Shown piece after piece: positions 6,594 to 13,773 of a stretch of 14,802 bases of DNA (positions are counted from its first letter, which is position 1; each line of letters begins with the position of its first letter). Origin of the DNA: an uncultured Ilumatobacter sp. GTDB taxonomy: Bacteria > Actinomycetota > Acidimicrobiia > Acidimicrobiales > Ilumatobacteraceae. The notes beneath the pieces were generated by a model. That model made no database searches. It saw only the letters and a program-made list of their open reading frames with translations, and was not told the origin of the DNA. The DNA lies in contig CALICC010000415.1 of assembly GCA_938049325.1 (NCBI GenBank), forward strand, positions 1-14,802. Reading direction: 5' to 3'. The translations under genes were made by a program, and so were the position numbers.

Positions 6594-9137
6594 TCAGCGG
6601 TCCTTCATGCGCTTGGGGTCGGCCGTGGCCGGATCGTCAGGCCATCGATGCTTCGGATAGCGGCCCGCCATTTCCTTCTTCACGTCGAACCAGGTGCCGG
6701 CCCAGAATCCAGGGAGGTCGGCGGTGACCTGGATGGGCCGGTCTGCGGGTGACAACAGCTCGAGGCGAATGGGCGACGAGCCTGCCATCGGGTGCTCGTT
6801 GACGCCGAACAGGTCCTGGACGCGGACCGCTGCGGTCGGCAACTCACCCGAATAGTCGACCGCGACCGACCGGCCGCTCGGCAGTTCGAGTGCCGGAGGC
6901 GCCGTCACGTCGAGGTCGGCACCAACCTCCCAAGGAAGCTGCGAGCGGAGCACAGTGGCGACGTCGAGGCGATCGAGGTCGCGTCGACCTGTGGCTCCGG
7001 GTAGGTAGGGGGCCAGCCAGGTGTCGGTGGTATCGACGAGGTGCTCGATCGACCAGTCGGGCCACGGCTCGCCGACCGTGCGGTGGAGGAAGTCGACCCG
7101 AGCGCGCAGGCTGGTCGCAGCGGCCGACCATCCGAGCACGGCCAGCCGGGTCTCGCGGACCCGGCGCATCAAGGCTGACGTGGTGTCGTCGCCGGGGGTG
7201 GGACGCCGATGTTGAGCGCCGAGTCGAATCGCCCCGAGTCGTCGCTCGACGATCTCGACGAGGTCATCGCGGTCGTCGTTCCATTCGAGCGTGACCTGCT
7301 CTTTCATGTCGTCACCGCCGGCCACGATCACGTACGACATGTCGACCGCGGCCGCCATGCGGATGCGCGCTCGGTCCTTGCGTCCGTCGAGATCCGCAGC
7401 GACGACGAACAACTCCTCGGCCAACGGATCGGAGTCGGGAATCCAGGCCCCGCTCCCGGATCGCAGCGTGAACTGACCTGGGCGTCGCCGGCCGGCCAGG
7501 CGGTCGGGAAAGCCGAGCAGCAACACCTCACCGGTGCGGTCGTGGTCAACGCTCTGGCGGTCGAATTCGATGCCCAGACGACGCGCCAGCTCGCGAGCGC
7601 GGTCGCGCACCCGATGTACGGCACCGCGGTCGGCCAGGTCGTGTCCGGCCGAGCCGGAAACGACGGCGACGCGCAGCGCCAGGTCGACCGGAAGCTCGTC
7701 AGGTCGCCCACGAAACAGGTCGCGCTCGTCGACGATCGTTGCGACGATGCACGCCAGCGCCGATCGCTCGATCGCGACCATACGGGCGAGGCGAGGATGC
7801 ACAGGAAGCGCCAACATCGAATGCCCGAGTTCGGTGAGTGCGCCTGACGCATCGATCGCCATGAGGTCGGTGAGAAGTTCGCGCGCCTGTGCAAGCGCTG
7901 CGGTTGGGGGCGCGTCGATGAACACCAGATCGCCGGTCGGTTGATCCGGATCGTTGCGAACGCCCCATGCCGCGAGTTCGAGCGCAAACCCGGCGAGGTC
8001 GGCTTGGAGGATCTCGGGATTGCGGTGCTTGGGTCGCGAGCCGTGCTCGATCTTGCTCCAGAGTCGGTAGGCGGCACCCGGTTCGGTTCGACCGGCGCGT
8101 CCCGCACGCTGCTCAGCCGATGCGCGGCTGGTCGACACAGTGGTGAGCCGGGTCATGCCGCTGCGCGCATCGAATCGAGGTTCGCGGGCCAAGCCGGCGT
8201 CGACGACGATCTTCACGCCGTCGACGGTCAGCGAGGTTTCAGCGATGTCCGTACTGAGTACGACCCGACGGCGGCCGGCCGGAGAAGGTTGCAGCGCGGC
8301 ATCCTGCTCGTCTTGGCTCAGGGCGCCCGCCAGCGGGTACACGTCGATCTGTGCGCCCAACACCTGGCGAAGCTGTTGTTCGCAACGCCGGATCTCGCCG
8401 ATGCCCGGCAGGAACACGAGCACGTCGCCGTCGTGCTCGCCGAGGGCTTCGAGCACGGTGGTGACCACGGCAGGCTCGATTCGCTCGCGGCCCGGACCAC
8501 TGCGTTGCGGGCCGCGTCGCCCCGACCGCCCGGGCTTGTTCGGCGCCGGAGGCTTCCAGTGCATCTCGATGTCGAAGGTGCGACCGTCGCTCGTCACGAT
8601 CGGAGCGTCGAGCACTCGCGAAAGCCCCTCGGTGTCCGGCGTTGCCGACATCGCGAGCACGCGCAGGTCGGGCCGGATCGACTGCACCACGTCGAGGGTG
8701 AGCGCGAGTCCGATGTCGGTCGGCAGATTGCGCTCGTGCACCTCGTCGAAGATCACCGCACCGACACCGGGAAGCTCGGGATCACGCTGGAGACGGCGAG
8801 TGAGGATTCCCTCGGTGACGACTTCGATCCGAGTGTCCGGACCAATCCTTCGTTCGTCACGCGTCTGATAGCCGACGAGATCTCCGACGGTCGTGTTGGT
8901 CAGCGCCGCCATGCGTCGTGCGGCGGCTCGCGTGGCCAAACGTCGAGGCTCGAGCATCACGATGCGGCGCCCGTCGAGCCAGTCGGCATCGAGCAGCGCG
9001 ATCGGGATCACCGTGGTCTTGCCCGCTCCGGGCGGCGCGACCAAGATGCATCGGCTGCGCTCGGCCAACGCCGACCGGACCGCCGGGATTGCTTCGATGA
9101 CCGGAAGGTCGGGGAGCGAGCGTTCCGAGTTGGTCAT
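6594..9137 (-). CDS. hrpB: ATP-dependent helicase HrpB
   Basis: The 847-residue protein is a full-length DEAH-type RNA helicase of the HrpB family (E. coli HrpB is about 809). Core motifs are intact: Walker A APPGAGKTT (34-42), DEVH (131-134), SAT (164-166), motif V STDIAETS (295-302) and motif VI QRAGRAGR (343-350). The C-terminal HrpB signature is present as GRYPKHRWPDDP close to the end. The family unwinds or remodels RNA with ATP hydrolysis, but its cellular substrate is not well established. A basic Lys/Arg/Gly/Pro stretch near 198-220 sits between the two RecA-like domains and looks like a lineage-specific loop. The ATG at 9137 is chosen because the helicase homology begins almost at once. 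It lies 42 bp downstream of the thioredoxin-fold gene and 42 bp upstream of the lipoprotein hydrolase, all on the minus strand, so co-transcription is likely. No clear ribosome-binding site is seen. Confidence 0.95.
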   Translation of the reverse strand: MTNSERSLPDLPVIEAIPAVRSALAERSRCILVAPPGAGKTTVIPIALLDADWLDGRRIVMLEPRRLATRAAARRMAALTNTTVGDLVGYQTRDERRIGPDTRIEVVTEGILTRRLQRDPELPGVGAVIFDEVHERNLPTDIGLALTLDVVQSIRPDLRVLAMSATPDTEGLSRVLDAPIVTSDGRTFDIEMHWKPPAPNKPGRSGRRGPQRSGPGRERIEPAVVTTVLEALGEHDGDVLVFLPGIGEIRRCEQQLRQVLGAQIDVYPLAGALSQDEQDAALQPSPAGRRRVVLSTDIAETSLTVDGVKIVVDAGLAREPRFDARSGMTRLTTVSTSRASAEQRAGRAGRTEPGAAYRLWSKIEHGSRPKHRNPEILQADLAGFALELAAWGVRNDPDQPTGDLVFIDAPPTAALAQARELLTDLMAIDASGALTELGHSMLALPVHPRLARMVAIERSALACIVATIVDERDLFRGRPDELPVDLALRVAVVSGSAGHDLADRGAVHRVRDRARELARRLGIEFDRQSVDHDRTGEVLLLGFPDRLAGRRRPGQFTLRSGSGAWIPDSDPLAEELFVVAADLDGRKDRARIRMAAAVDMSYVIVAGGDDMKEQVTLEWNDDRDDLVEIVERRLGAIRLGAQHRRPTPGDDTTSALMRRVRETRLAVLGWSAAATSLRARVDFLHRTVGEPWPDWSIEHLVDTTDTWLAPYLPGATGRRDLDRLDVATVLRSQLPWEVGADLDVTAPPALELPSGRSVAVDYSGELPTAAVRVQDLFGVNEHPMAGSSPIRLELLSPADRPIQVTADLPGFWAGTWFDVKKEMAGRYPKHRWPDDPATADPKRMKDR

Positions 9138-9179
9138 CGTGCGAGGCCGTCGATCAGGAGACCGAGTCGGCGTGTGGGG

Positions 9180-9689
9180 TCAGTCGAATGCGGGCGAACC
9201 GCGGAACGGCACCGGATCTCCGGCCACGGGCAGTTCGATCGATGACCACTTCGTGATCTTCGCGATCGAGTCCGCGACCTGCTCCCACTCTTTGGGATTC
9301 CATCCTTCGGCCACTGCGTCGACGACACCGTCGACGCGAGTGAGCGCGAACGCCGGGAGTGATGTGAGGCCCATTGCTTTCACGACCTCACGGTTCGGAT
9401 CGCAGAACACGAGGAACTGCTCAGCGAGCGGTCCGAGGAACGTCGCGGCGTCGGCCGCGCCCGATGTGACGACGAGGTTGATGCGCACGTCGCAGTCGCG
9501 AAACTCGGTGAGCACACGTGTTGCGGTGCGCAGGATCCACGAACTCTCGTTGGTGTAGGGGTCGAGCACGACCGACGCGAGGTGGAAGGTGGTGAGCCAC
9601 TCCATGACCGGTCGTCCGGTCCCGAGAGCGCCGTCTTGCAACGGGGTCAGCATGAGGTCGGCGGGGAGCTTCGTTTCAGTGTCGGCCAC
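9180..9689 (-). CDS. Thioredoxin-fold protein lacking the CxxC motif
   Basis: The 169-residue soluble protein has the thioredoxin-like order: a strand ending VVLDPYTNES (40-49) where an active-site helix would start, an alternating strand/helix middle (VRINLVVTSG near 68, QFLVFCDPN near 91), and SLPAFALTRVDG (110-121), which holds the characteristic cis-proline before a beta hairpin. The redox CxxC is replaced by PYTNES. The only cysteines are C66 and C96, neither in a CxxC, so disulfide exchange by the usual mechanism is unlikely. A binding or scaffold role is possible. Several ATG-less upstream codons keep the frame open. I chose the GTG at 9689 because a TACGCT box lies exactly 7 nt before it and the homologous fold begins soon after. 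It is the first gene of the presumed minus-strand unit leading into hrpB. The fold call rests on pattern only. Confidence 0.68.
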   Translation of the reverse strand: MADTETKLPADLMLTPLQDGALGTGRPVMEWLTTFHLASVVLDPYTNESSWILRTATRVLTEFRDCDVRINLVVTSGAADAATFLGPLAEQFLVFCDPNREVVKAMGLTSLPAFALTRVDGVVDAVAEGWNPKEWEQVADSIAKITKWSSIELPVAGDPVPFRGSPAFD

Positions 9690-9696
9690 GATTGTG

Positions 9697-9702
9697 AGCG
9701 TA
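9697..9702 (-). promoter_or_regulatory. Putative leaderless -10 box of the thioredoxin-fold gene
   Basis: TACGCT on the minus strand ends 7 nt before the GTG at 9689. It supports that GTG over any longer reading and implies a leaderless mRNA that would continue into hrpB. No clear -35 is visible. Confidence 0.45.
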
Positions 9703-9752
9703 GCTGTTCGAGGTGTCTGCGGCTCGGAGCGGTACGTGGCATCCGACGCATG

Positions 9753-9758
9753 TACGTT
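9753..9758 (+). promoter_or_regulatory. Putative leaderless -10 box of the eIF2B-like gene
   Basis: TACGTT ends 6 nt before an in-frame GTG at 9765. If this is the real -10 element, the upstream ATG at 9750 would not be transcribed and the protein starts at the GTG. Confidence 0.4.
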
Positions 9759-9764
9759 CGCGGT

Positions 9765-10577
9765 GTGCATCCAATCGAACATCTCCGCTATGTCGCACGA
9801 GCTCACGGTGTCGACCCCGCTGCGCTCGTCGAGGAGACCGCACACGCCCTCGGCTCGATGCACTTCGACCCGGCCGGCCTCGTCGTCGCCTGCCGGCGCA
9901 TCGTCGAGCGGCATCCGTTCACCGGCCCGTTGTGGTGGCTGTGCGCATCGGTGTCGACCAGCTCCGAACCGTTCGAGGCAGTGTGGGAGTTGGCGCAGGT
10001 GATCAGGAGCGATCGCACCGGTGCCGAACTCGCCGCTGCACTGCCCGACGACTGCGACGTGGTGACGATCGGCGATCCCGCAACGATCGGTCACGGGCTG
10101 GTGCGTCGCGGCGATGTGCGTGTGCTGGCGCTCGACATCGATCACTCGGCAACATCGTTCGTCCGGCGGCTCGAACGCGCCGATGTCGACTACGAGCCCG
10201 TCGACGCCGGAGCAGCCGGCGCCGCAACGCGCTCGGCGGCGGTGGTGTTGGTCGAAGCACTCGCCATGGACGCCGACAACATCGTGGTGCCCTCGGGGTC
10301 GTCGACGATCGCCGCTGCTGCCGCTGCGTGGGAAACTCCCGTGTGGCTTGTGGCGGGAGTCGGTCGGCGGCTGCCTCCCGAGTTCATCGCGGCGATGCTC
10401 GAGAAGCGCTCGGCGCTCGCGGCAGATCTCGACGATTGGTCGATTGACGTCGAAGTCATCCCGTCACGGCTCGTCACACACGTCGTCGGCCCACACGGGA
10501 TCATGCCGATGGGTCCGCCCGCAGCTCGAGCCGAGTGCCCGTTTGCGGCAGAACTGCTCCGCAACGTCGCCATGTGA
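9765..10577 (+). CDS. Divergent eIF2B/MtnA-like family protein
   Basis: The 270-residue soluble protein has an N-terminal helical part (HPIEHLRYVARAHGVDPAAL, then PFTGPLWWLCA near 51-61) and a C-terminal Rossmann-like half. There, VVTIGDPATIGHGL (99-112), VRVLALDI (118-125), ALAMDADNIVVPSGSS (165-180) and TPVWLVAGVGRRLP (191-204) follow the strand order of the eIF2B alpha/beta/delta and methylthioribose-1-phosphate isomerase family. In MtnA the segment near 172-180 would read GADRI-NGD with a catalytic Asp. Here it reads VPSGSS, so isomerase activity is doubtful. A sugar-phosphate or nucleotide-binding role is possible, and the family call is tentative. The GTG at 9765 is preferred over the ATG at 9750 because of the TACGTT box 6 nt before it. 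It is divergent from the thioredoxin-fold gene with a 75-bp gap. Confidence 0.62.
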   Translation: MHPIEHLRYVARAHGVDPAALVEETAHALGSMHFDPAGLVVACRRIVERHPFTGPLWWLCASVSTSSEPFEAVWELAQVIRSDRTGAELAAALPDDCDVVTIGDPATIGHGLVRRGDVRVLALDIDHSATSFVRRLERADVDYEPVDAGAAGAATRSAAVVLVEALAMDADNIVVPSGSSTIAAAAAAWETPVWLVAGVGRRLPPEFIAAMLEKRSALAADLDDWSIDVEVIPSRLVTHVVGPHGIMPMGPPAARAECPFAAELLRNVAM

Positions 10578-10634
10578 GGTGACAGGCGCGCTCACTGCTT
10601 GGCACCGTCGCCCCCACGCTGGAGTCGATCGAAC

Positions 10635-10640
10635 TAGGTT
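10635..10640 (+). promoter_or_regulatory. Putative leaderless -10 box of the FN3-like gene
   Basis: TAGGTT ends 7 nt before the ATG at 10648. No Shine-Dalgarno occurs in the 70-bp gap after the eIF2B-like gene, so the FN3-like gene probably has its own leaderless transcript. No good -35 was found. Confidence 0.45.
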
Positions 10641-10647
10641 GACCCGC

Positions 10648-12309
10648 ATGACACCATCGCCCGCAATCGCGAACGGCGGTGCGTCTCGATATTCGGTGCC
10701 CGCGTGTGTCGTCTTCCTGACTCTGTCGCTCGTCCTCGCGATCGGTGCGCCCGCCTCCGCTCACACCGCGCCGGACGTGATTCGTCCCGGTGCGCCGGCC
10801 AATGTCGAGGCGGCTTCCAGCCGGGTCAGCAACAACATCATCGTCACGTGGGACCGAGCGACCGACAACGTCGGGATCGCCGAATACCGAATACTGCGAA
10901 ACGGTCTCGAGATCGCCGAAGTTGACGGTGCGCAGCGTCGCGTCACGCTGACCGACCTGCCGCACGGAACGAGCTTTCTTCAGCTGCAGGCGATCGACGC
11001 CGCGAGCAATGCGTCGGTCAGGACACGCCCGACCGCGATCGTTGTCGATCGTGTTGCGCCGAGCGCTCCGAGCAACCTCGAGGTAGAGGTCACCGGCGGC
11101 TTCGAGTGCTGCTCCCCGCCGTTGAGCTACGCCACCGGCTGGGTCGGTTTCGATGCGCCGCAGGATGCGGGCGGAATGCTCTACACGTACCTCTACATCG
11201 ACGGTCAGCGGTCGGGCCCGGACTTCATCGCATGTGTGAACCCGCCCGGAACTCGTTGCGAGGTGCCGTTCGAGACCGAAGCAGGAGTCCATTCGTTCCA
11301 GCTCGAGTTCATCGACATGAGCGGCAACGTCTCGGCTCGCTCCCAGCCGGTCATCGCGGACGTCCGTTTCGACTCGTCGGCGCCGGCCGCTGCGATCGAC
11401 CCGACCGTGCGCTTCGACAACGGCGACATCGTGTTCGACTGGAGTCCAGCGACCGATCCCAACGTGGCGCGCTTCGAGATCATCGAGAACTTCCGACCGA
11501 CAACAGCCGACGGGTTCAGTCAGAACTTCGTCGTGCCGATCGCCACCGTCGACGCCACGGACACGTCGGTGCGTGTCGCGGCGCGTCACAATGGTTCGCA
11601 CGAGTTCGAGCTCGTCGCAGTGAGTACGATCGGCAACCGCAGTCCGGTGGTCAATCTTTCGCTCGATGTGCCGTTTGACGCGTCGCGGTCGTTCGCTCCG
11701 GCGATCGTCCTCGAGGCGGAGTTCTTTGGACCGCAGCTCGCCCTTGAGTTCGTCCCCGCGACCCTCGATGGCATCGCGGCCGACCAACACATCATCTTCG
11801 CCGACGGCGAGCAGGTCGACACGACGACGGAGTTCGTTGGGGCCATTGTCAACGGGCTCGTGCCCGCCTCCTACGAGATCTCCATGACCGGGGTCAACGA
11901 CGACGGAGCCGAGTCGCCGACGAGTGGATCGGTGACCGCGAGTACCCAGAACACAGCAGCGCCCGTGGCGCCGATGGCGCCGATCGCCGCGGTCGACGGT
12001 CCGTCCGTGTCGATTCGCTGGACCACGATCCAGTTGAACGACGGAGGCAACCTGTATCGCCTCATCGGAGACGACATCGGACAGTCGTCCGAACCCGTGG
12101 CGCCTGACGTGCGTGCCCGTGACGGGGATACTCAGCCGTTCTCCGAAGCGCCGTACTTCGGCCTCGAGCCGTACGGCAACCAACTCAACTTCGACAACCT
12201 GGCGCCGGGTACGTACTCGGTGCAGCTGATCTCCGTCGACCGTGTCGGGCGTGAGAGCGCTGCGTCCACGCCGATTGTCTTCACCGTCAGAGGCTCGACA
12301 GTCGTGTAA
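10648..12309 (+). CDS. Secreted protein with fibronectin type III-like repeats
   Basis: The 553-residue protein starts with a Sec signal peptide (hydrophobic about 18-35) and a likely signal peptidase I site at APASA-HT (34-40). The rest is beta-rich. The clearest FN3 domain is about 47-134: PGAPANVEAASSRV, VTWDRATDNVGIAEYRILRN and LPHGTSFLQLQAIDAASN show the usual Trp, Tyr and Leu core positions. Further similar modules follow at about 138-240, 245-340, 350-432 and 440-548, the last with LAPGTYSVQLISVDRVGRES. Cys154/Cys155 and Cys196/Cys204 in the second module could form disulfides. There is no catalytic domain, lipobox, sorting signal or C-terminal membrane anchor, so it is probably released or held non-covalently, acting in adhesion or matrix binding. 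Module borders are estimates. The gene has its own promoter-like box and converges on the DUF2007-like gene 40 bp downstream. Confidence 0.8.
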   Translation: MTPSPAIANGGASRYSVPACVVFLTLSLVLAIGAPASAHTAPDVIRPGAPANVEAASSRVSNNIIVTWDRATDNVGIAEYRILRNGLEIAEVDGAQRRVTLTDLPHGTSFLQLQAIDAASNASVRTRPTAIVVDRVAPSAPSNLEVEVTGGFECCSPPLSYATGWVGFDAPQDAGGMLYTYLYIDGQRSGPDFIACVNPPGTRCEVPFETEAGVHSFQLEFIDMSGNVSARSQPVIADVRFDSSAPAAAIDPTVRFDNGDIVFDWSPATDPNVARFEIIENFRPTTADGFSQNFVVPIATVDATDTSVRVAARHNGSHEFELVAVSTIGNRSPVVNLSLDVPFDASRSFAPAIVLEAEFFGPQLALEFVPATLDGIAADQHIIFADGEQVDTTTEFVGAIVNGLVPASYEISMTGVNDDGAESPTSGSVTASTQNTAAPVAPMAPIAAVDGPSVSIRWTTIQLNDGGNLYRLIGDDIGQSSEPVAPDVRARDGDTQPFSEAPYFGLEPYGNQLNFDNLAPGTYSVQLISVDRVGRESAASTPIVFTVRGSTVV

Positions 12310-12349
12310 CCGCCGGCGTGCTGGGGTCCCCAATGAAGCGATGGCGAGG

Positions 12350-12655
12350 TCACAGGCCGCGGTGGCGCGGTTCGTGGCCGAGGATCTCAGCGATCAGCGA
12401 CTCTGCCTCGGACTTGCGGTCTTCGGTGACGAAGATCCGCGACATCGGCTCGCGGGTGTACATCGTGAGATTGATGCTGAAGTCCTCGACCACCACGGCC
12501 GGGATTCCCTCTGCGATGAGCGCGTCGGTGACCAGCGGACCTTGCCACGTGGGGAGCCAGGCGGCTTCCACGGTTCGCTCGGGGTCGGGCGGCGGCGGCT
12601 CGTCGCGGCCGAGCAGCCAGTCCCACGCATCGCGGAGTGCGCGTGGGGGGTTCAT
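12350..12655 (-). CDS. Small DUF2007-like protein
   Basis: The 101-residue protein has a Trp/Arg-rich head with an EPPPPDPE spacer, then a compact alpha/beta domain, RTVEAAWLPTWQGPLVTDAL followed by IAEGIPAVVVED and a C-terminal RIFVTEDRKSEAESLIAEIL. This is the pattern of the DUF2007 family (putative prokaryotic signal-transducing protein), in which a short strand, a helix carrying an L-x-x-x-GIP motif and a final strand/helix form a ferredoxin-like fold. Molecular function is unknown. The frame extends to a GTG at 12724, but that extension (RLSRHKGRFALDRPHRRTTC) overlaps the predicted promoter and dyad of the divergent gene, so I start at ATG 12655. No TANNNT box or clear ribosome-binding site precedes it. 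Confidence 0.72.
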   Translation of the reverse strand: MNPPRALRDAWDWLLGRDEPPPPDPERTVEAAWLPTWQGPLVTDALIAEGIPAVVVEDFSINLTMYTREPMSRIFVTEDRKSEAESLIAEILGHEPRHRGL

Positions 12656-12704
12656 CGGGCCGCACGTCGTTCGTCGATGAGGTCGGTCTAGTGCAAAACG
12701 GCCC

Positions 12705-12733
12705 TTGTGTCGACTGAGGCGCACAAATACTGT
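12705..12733 (+). promoter_or_regulatory. Putative promoter of the pyrimidine-degradation genes
   Basis: TTGTGT (12705-12710) and TACTGT (12728-12733) are separated by 17 bp, a good match to a -35/-10 pair. Transcription would start near 12740, leaving a leader of roughly 165 nt before the ATG at 12906. The -10 lies inside an inverted repeat. Confidence 0.45.
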
Positions 12734-12737
12734 GCGC
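12719..12737. promoter_or_regulatory. Inverted repeat over the -10 region (candidate operator)
   Basis: GCGCACA-AATAC-TGTGCGC is a perfect 7-bp dyad with a 5-bp centre that covers the proposed TACTGT -10 element. A dimeric repressor bound here would block polymerase. It could also form a small hairpin on the minus strand, but no T-run follows. Confidence 0.45.
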
Positions 12738-12796
12738 TACGACGACGACTCGGCTCCTCCTCGTCAGCAAGGGTGCCGGGTGTGGCATCGTGGGAG

Positions 12797-12814
12797 CGTC
12801 GCCCGTGGGCGACG
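12797..12814. promoter_or_regulatory. Perfect 8-bp inverted repeat in the predicted leader
   Basis: CGTCGCCC-GT-GGGCGACG has 8-bp arms and a 2-bp centre in the predicted 5' leader. In RNA the two innermost pairs would open to give a stable GC stem with a small loop. There is no U-tract, so it is not a classical terminator. A DNA-binding site is equally possible. Confidence 0.4.
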
Positions 12815-12817
12815 GCG

Positions 12818-12835
12818 TGTCACAGCGCCGTGACA
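12818..12835. promoter_or_regulatory. TGTCAC-N6-GTGACA dyad (candidate operator)
   Basis: Two 6-bp arms flank AGCGCC, three bases after the previous inverted repeat and 70 bp before the amidohydrolase start. The arm sequence and 18-bp size are typical of helix-turn-helix dimer sites and superficially like CRP/FNR-type or GntR-type sites. The regulator is not in this window. Confidence 0.4.
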
Positions 12836-12896
12836 TGCTCGACACATTCGGACACCACACTGCGAATTCGCCCGACCAATCGAACCATCGAGACTC

Positions 12897-12902
12897 GAGG
12901 GA
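12897..12902 (+). promoter_or_regulatory. Ribosome-binding site of the amidohydrolase gene
   Basis: GAGGGA lies 3 nt before the ATG at 12906. This decides the start codon and marks the gene as leadered, unlike the genes upstream. Confidence 0.55.
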
Positions 12903-12905
12903 AAC

Positions 12906-13745
12906 ATGACCAACATCAAGGCAGCGCTCTTCCAGACCGACTGGACCGGCGACAAGGAATCGATGATCGTCAAGCACGAGGAGGCAGCTCGCGAGGCAGC
13001 TGCTCAGGGTGCGCAGGTGATGTGCTTCCAAGAGCTCTTCTATGGTCCGTACTTCTGCCAGGTGCAAGACGCCCAGTACTACGAGTACACCGAATACATT
13101 CCCGACGGTCCCACCACACAGCGGTTCATGAAACTCGCGGCCGAGTTGAACATGGTGCTCGTGCTGCCGATGTATGAGATCGAGCAACCGGGGGTCTACT
13201 ACAACACCGCGGCGGTCGTCGATGCTGATGGCACCTACCTGGGCAAGTATCGCAAGCAGCACATCCCGCAGGTGCAGGGCTTCTGGGAGAAGTTCTATTT
13301 CAAACCCGGCGATGGCGGCTATCCAGTCTTCGACACCGCAGTGGGCAAGGTCGGTGTGTACATCTGCTACGACCGGCACTTCCCGGAAGGCTGGCGTGCG
13401 CTCGGTCTGAACGGTGCCGAGATCGTGTTCAACCCATCGGCAACTCACCGTGGCTTGTCGGAGTACCTGTGGAGCATCGAGCAGCCGGCTGCGGCGTGCG
13501 CCAACATCTACTACGTCGGCGCGATCAACCGAGTCGGCATCGAAGAGCTCGGCGAGAACGACTTCTACGGACAGAGCTACTTCGTCAACCCGCGGGGGCA
13601 GTACGTCGGCGAAAAGGGGCATGCCCACGACCCGGAACTCATCGTGCGTGATCTCGACATGGATGTGTTCCGCGAGGTTCGCGACGGCTGGCAGTTCTAT
13701 CGAGACCGTCGGCCCGAGGCGTACGGCGACCTGGTCGAGAACTGA
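12906..13745 (+). CDS. Nitrilase-superfamily amidohydrolase, probable beta-ureidopropionase
   Basis: The 279-residue cytoplasmic enzyme has the intact Glu-Lys-Cys triad of the nitrilase superfamily: Glu43 in CFQELFYGPYF, Lys117 in GKYRKQHIP and Cys154 in VYICYDRHFPE, with an additional conserved Glu128 in GFWEKFYFKPGDGG. The EKFYFKPG segment is typical of the N-carbamoyl-beta-alanine amidohydrolase / N-carbamoylputrescine amidase branch. Because a dihydropyrimidinase gene starts 28 bp downstream, the likely reaction is N-carbamoyl-beta-alanine (or N-carbamoyl-beta-aminoisobutyrate) to beta-alanine (or beta-aminoisobutyrate), CO2 and ammonia, the last step of reductive pyrimidine catabolism. 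N-carbamoylputrescine amidase or an N-carbamoyl-amino-acid amidase remain alternatives. Length is normal for the superfamily. Expression is probably controlled through the promoter and dyads in the 250-bp gap upstream. Confidence 0.88.
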   Translation: MTNIKAALFQTDWTGDKESMIVKHEEAAREAAAQGAQVMCFQELFYGPYFCQVQDAQYYEYTEYIPDGPTTQRFMKLAAELNMVLVLPMYEIEQPGVYYNTAAVVDADGTYLGKYRKQHIPQVQGFWEKFYFKPGDGGYPVFDTAVGKVGVYICYDRHFPEGWRALGLNGAEIVFNPSATHRGLSEYLWSIEQPAAACANIYYVGAINRVGIEELGENDFYGQSYFVNPRGQYVGEKGHAHDPELIVRDLDMDVFREVRDGWQFYRDRRPEAYGDLVEN

Positions 13746-13760
13746 CCTGGCCAAGAACTG

Positions 13761-13766
13761 AGGAGG
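13761..13766 (+). promoter_or_regulatory. Strong Shine-Dalgarno of the dihydropyrimidinase gene
   Basis: AGGAGG lies 7 nt before the ATG at 13774, within the 28-bp gap after the amidohydrolase stop. It is the best ribosome-binding site in the window and supports translation from a polycistronic mRNA. Confidence 0.75.
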
Positions 13767-13773
13767 ACAGACC

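Noticed and set aside
7941..9245. 434-codon plus-strand open frame over hrpB
   Set aside because: It is a shadow of hrpB, whose helicase motifs are all intact on the other strand. The translation has no recognisable domain.
12322..12332. TGGGG-T-CCCCA as a terminator between the FN3-like and DUF2007-like genes
   Set aside because: A one-base centre cannot form a stable hairpin loop with the full stem, and no T-run follows on either strand.
10501..12333. 610-codon minus-strand open frame over the FN3-like gene
   Set aside because: The composition is Arg/Asp/Val-rich shadow type. The plus-strand frame has a signal peptide, FN3 motifs and a promoter box.
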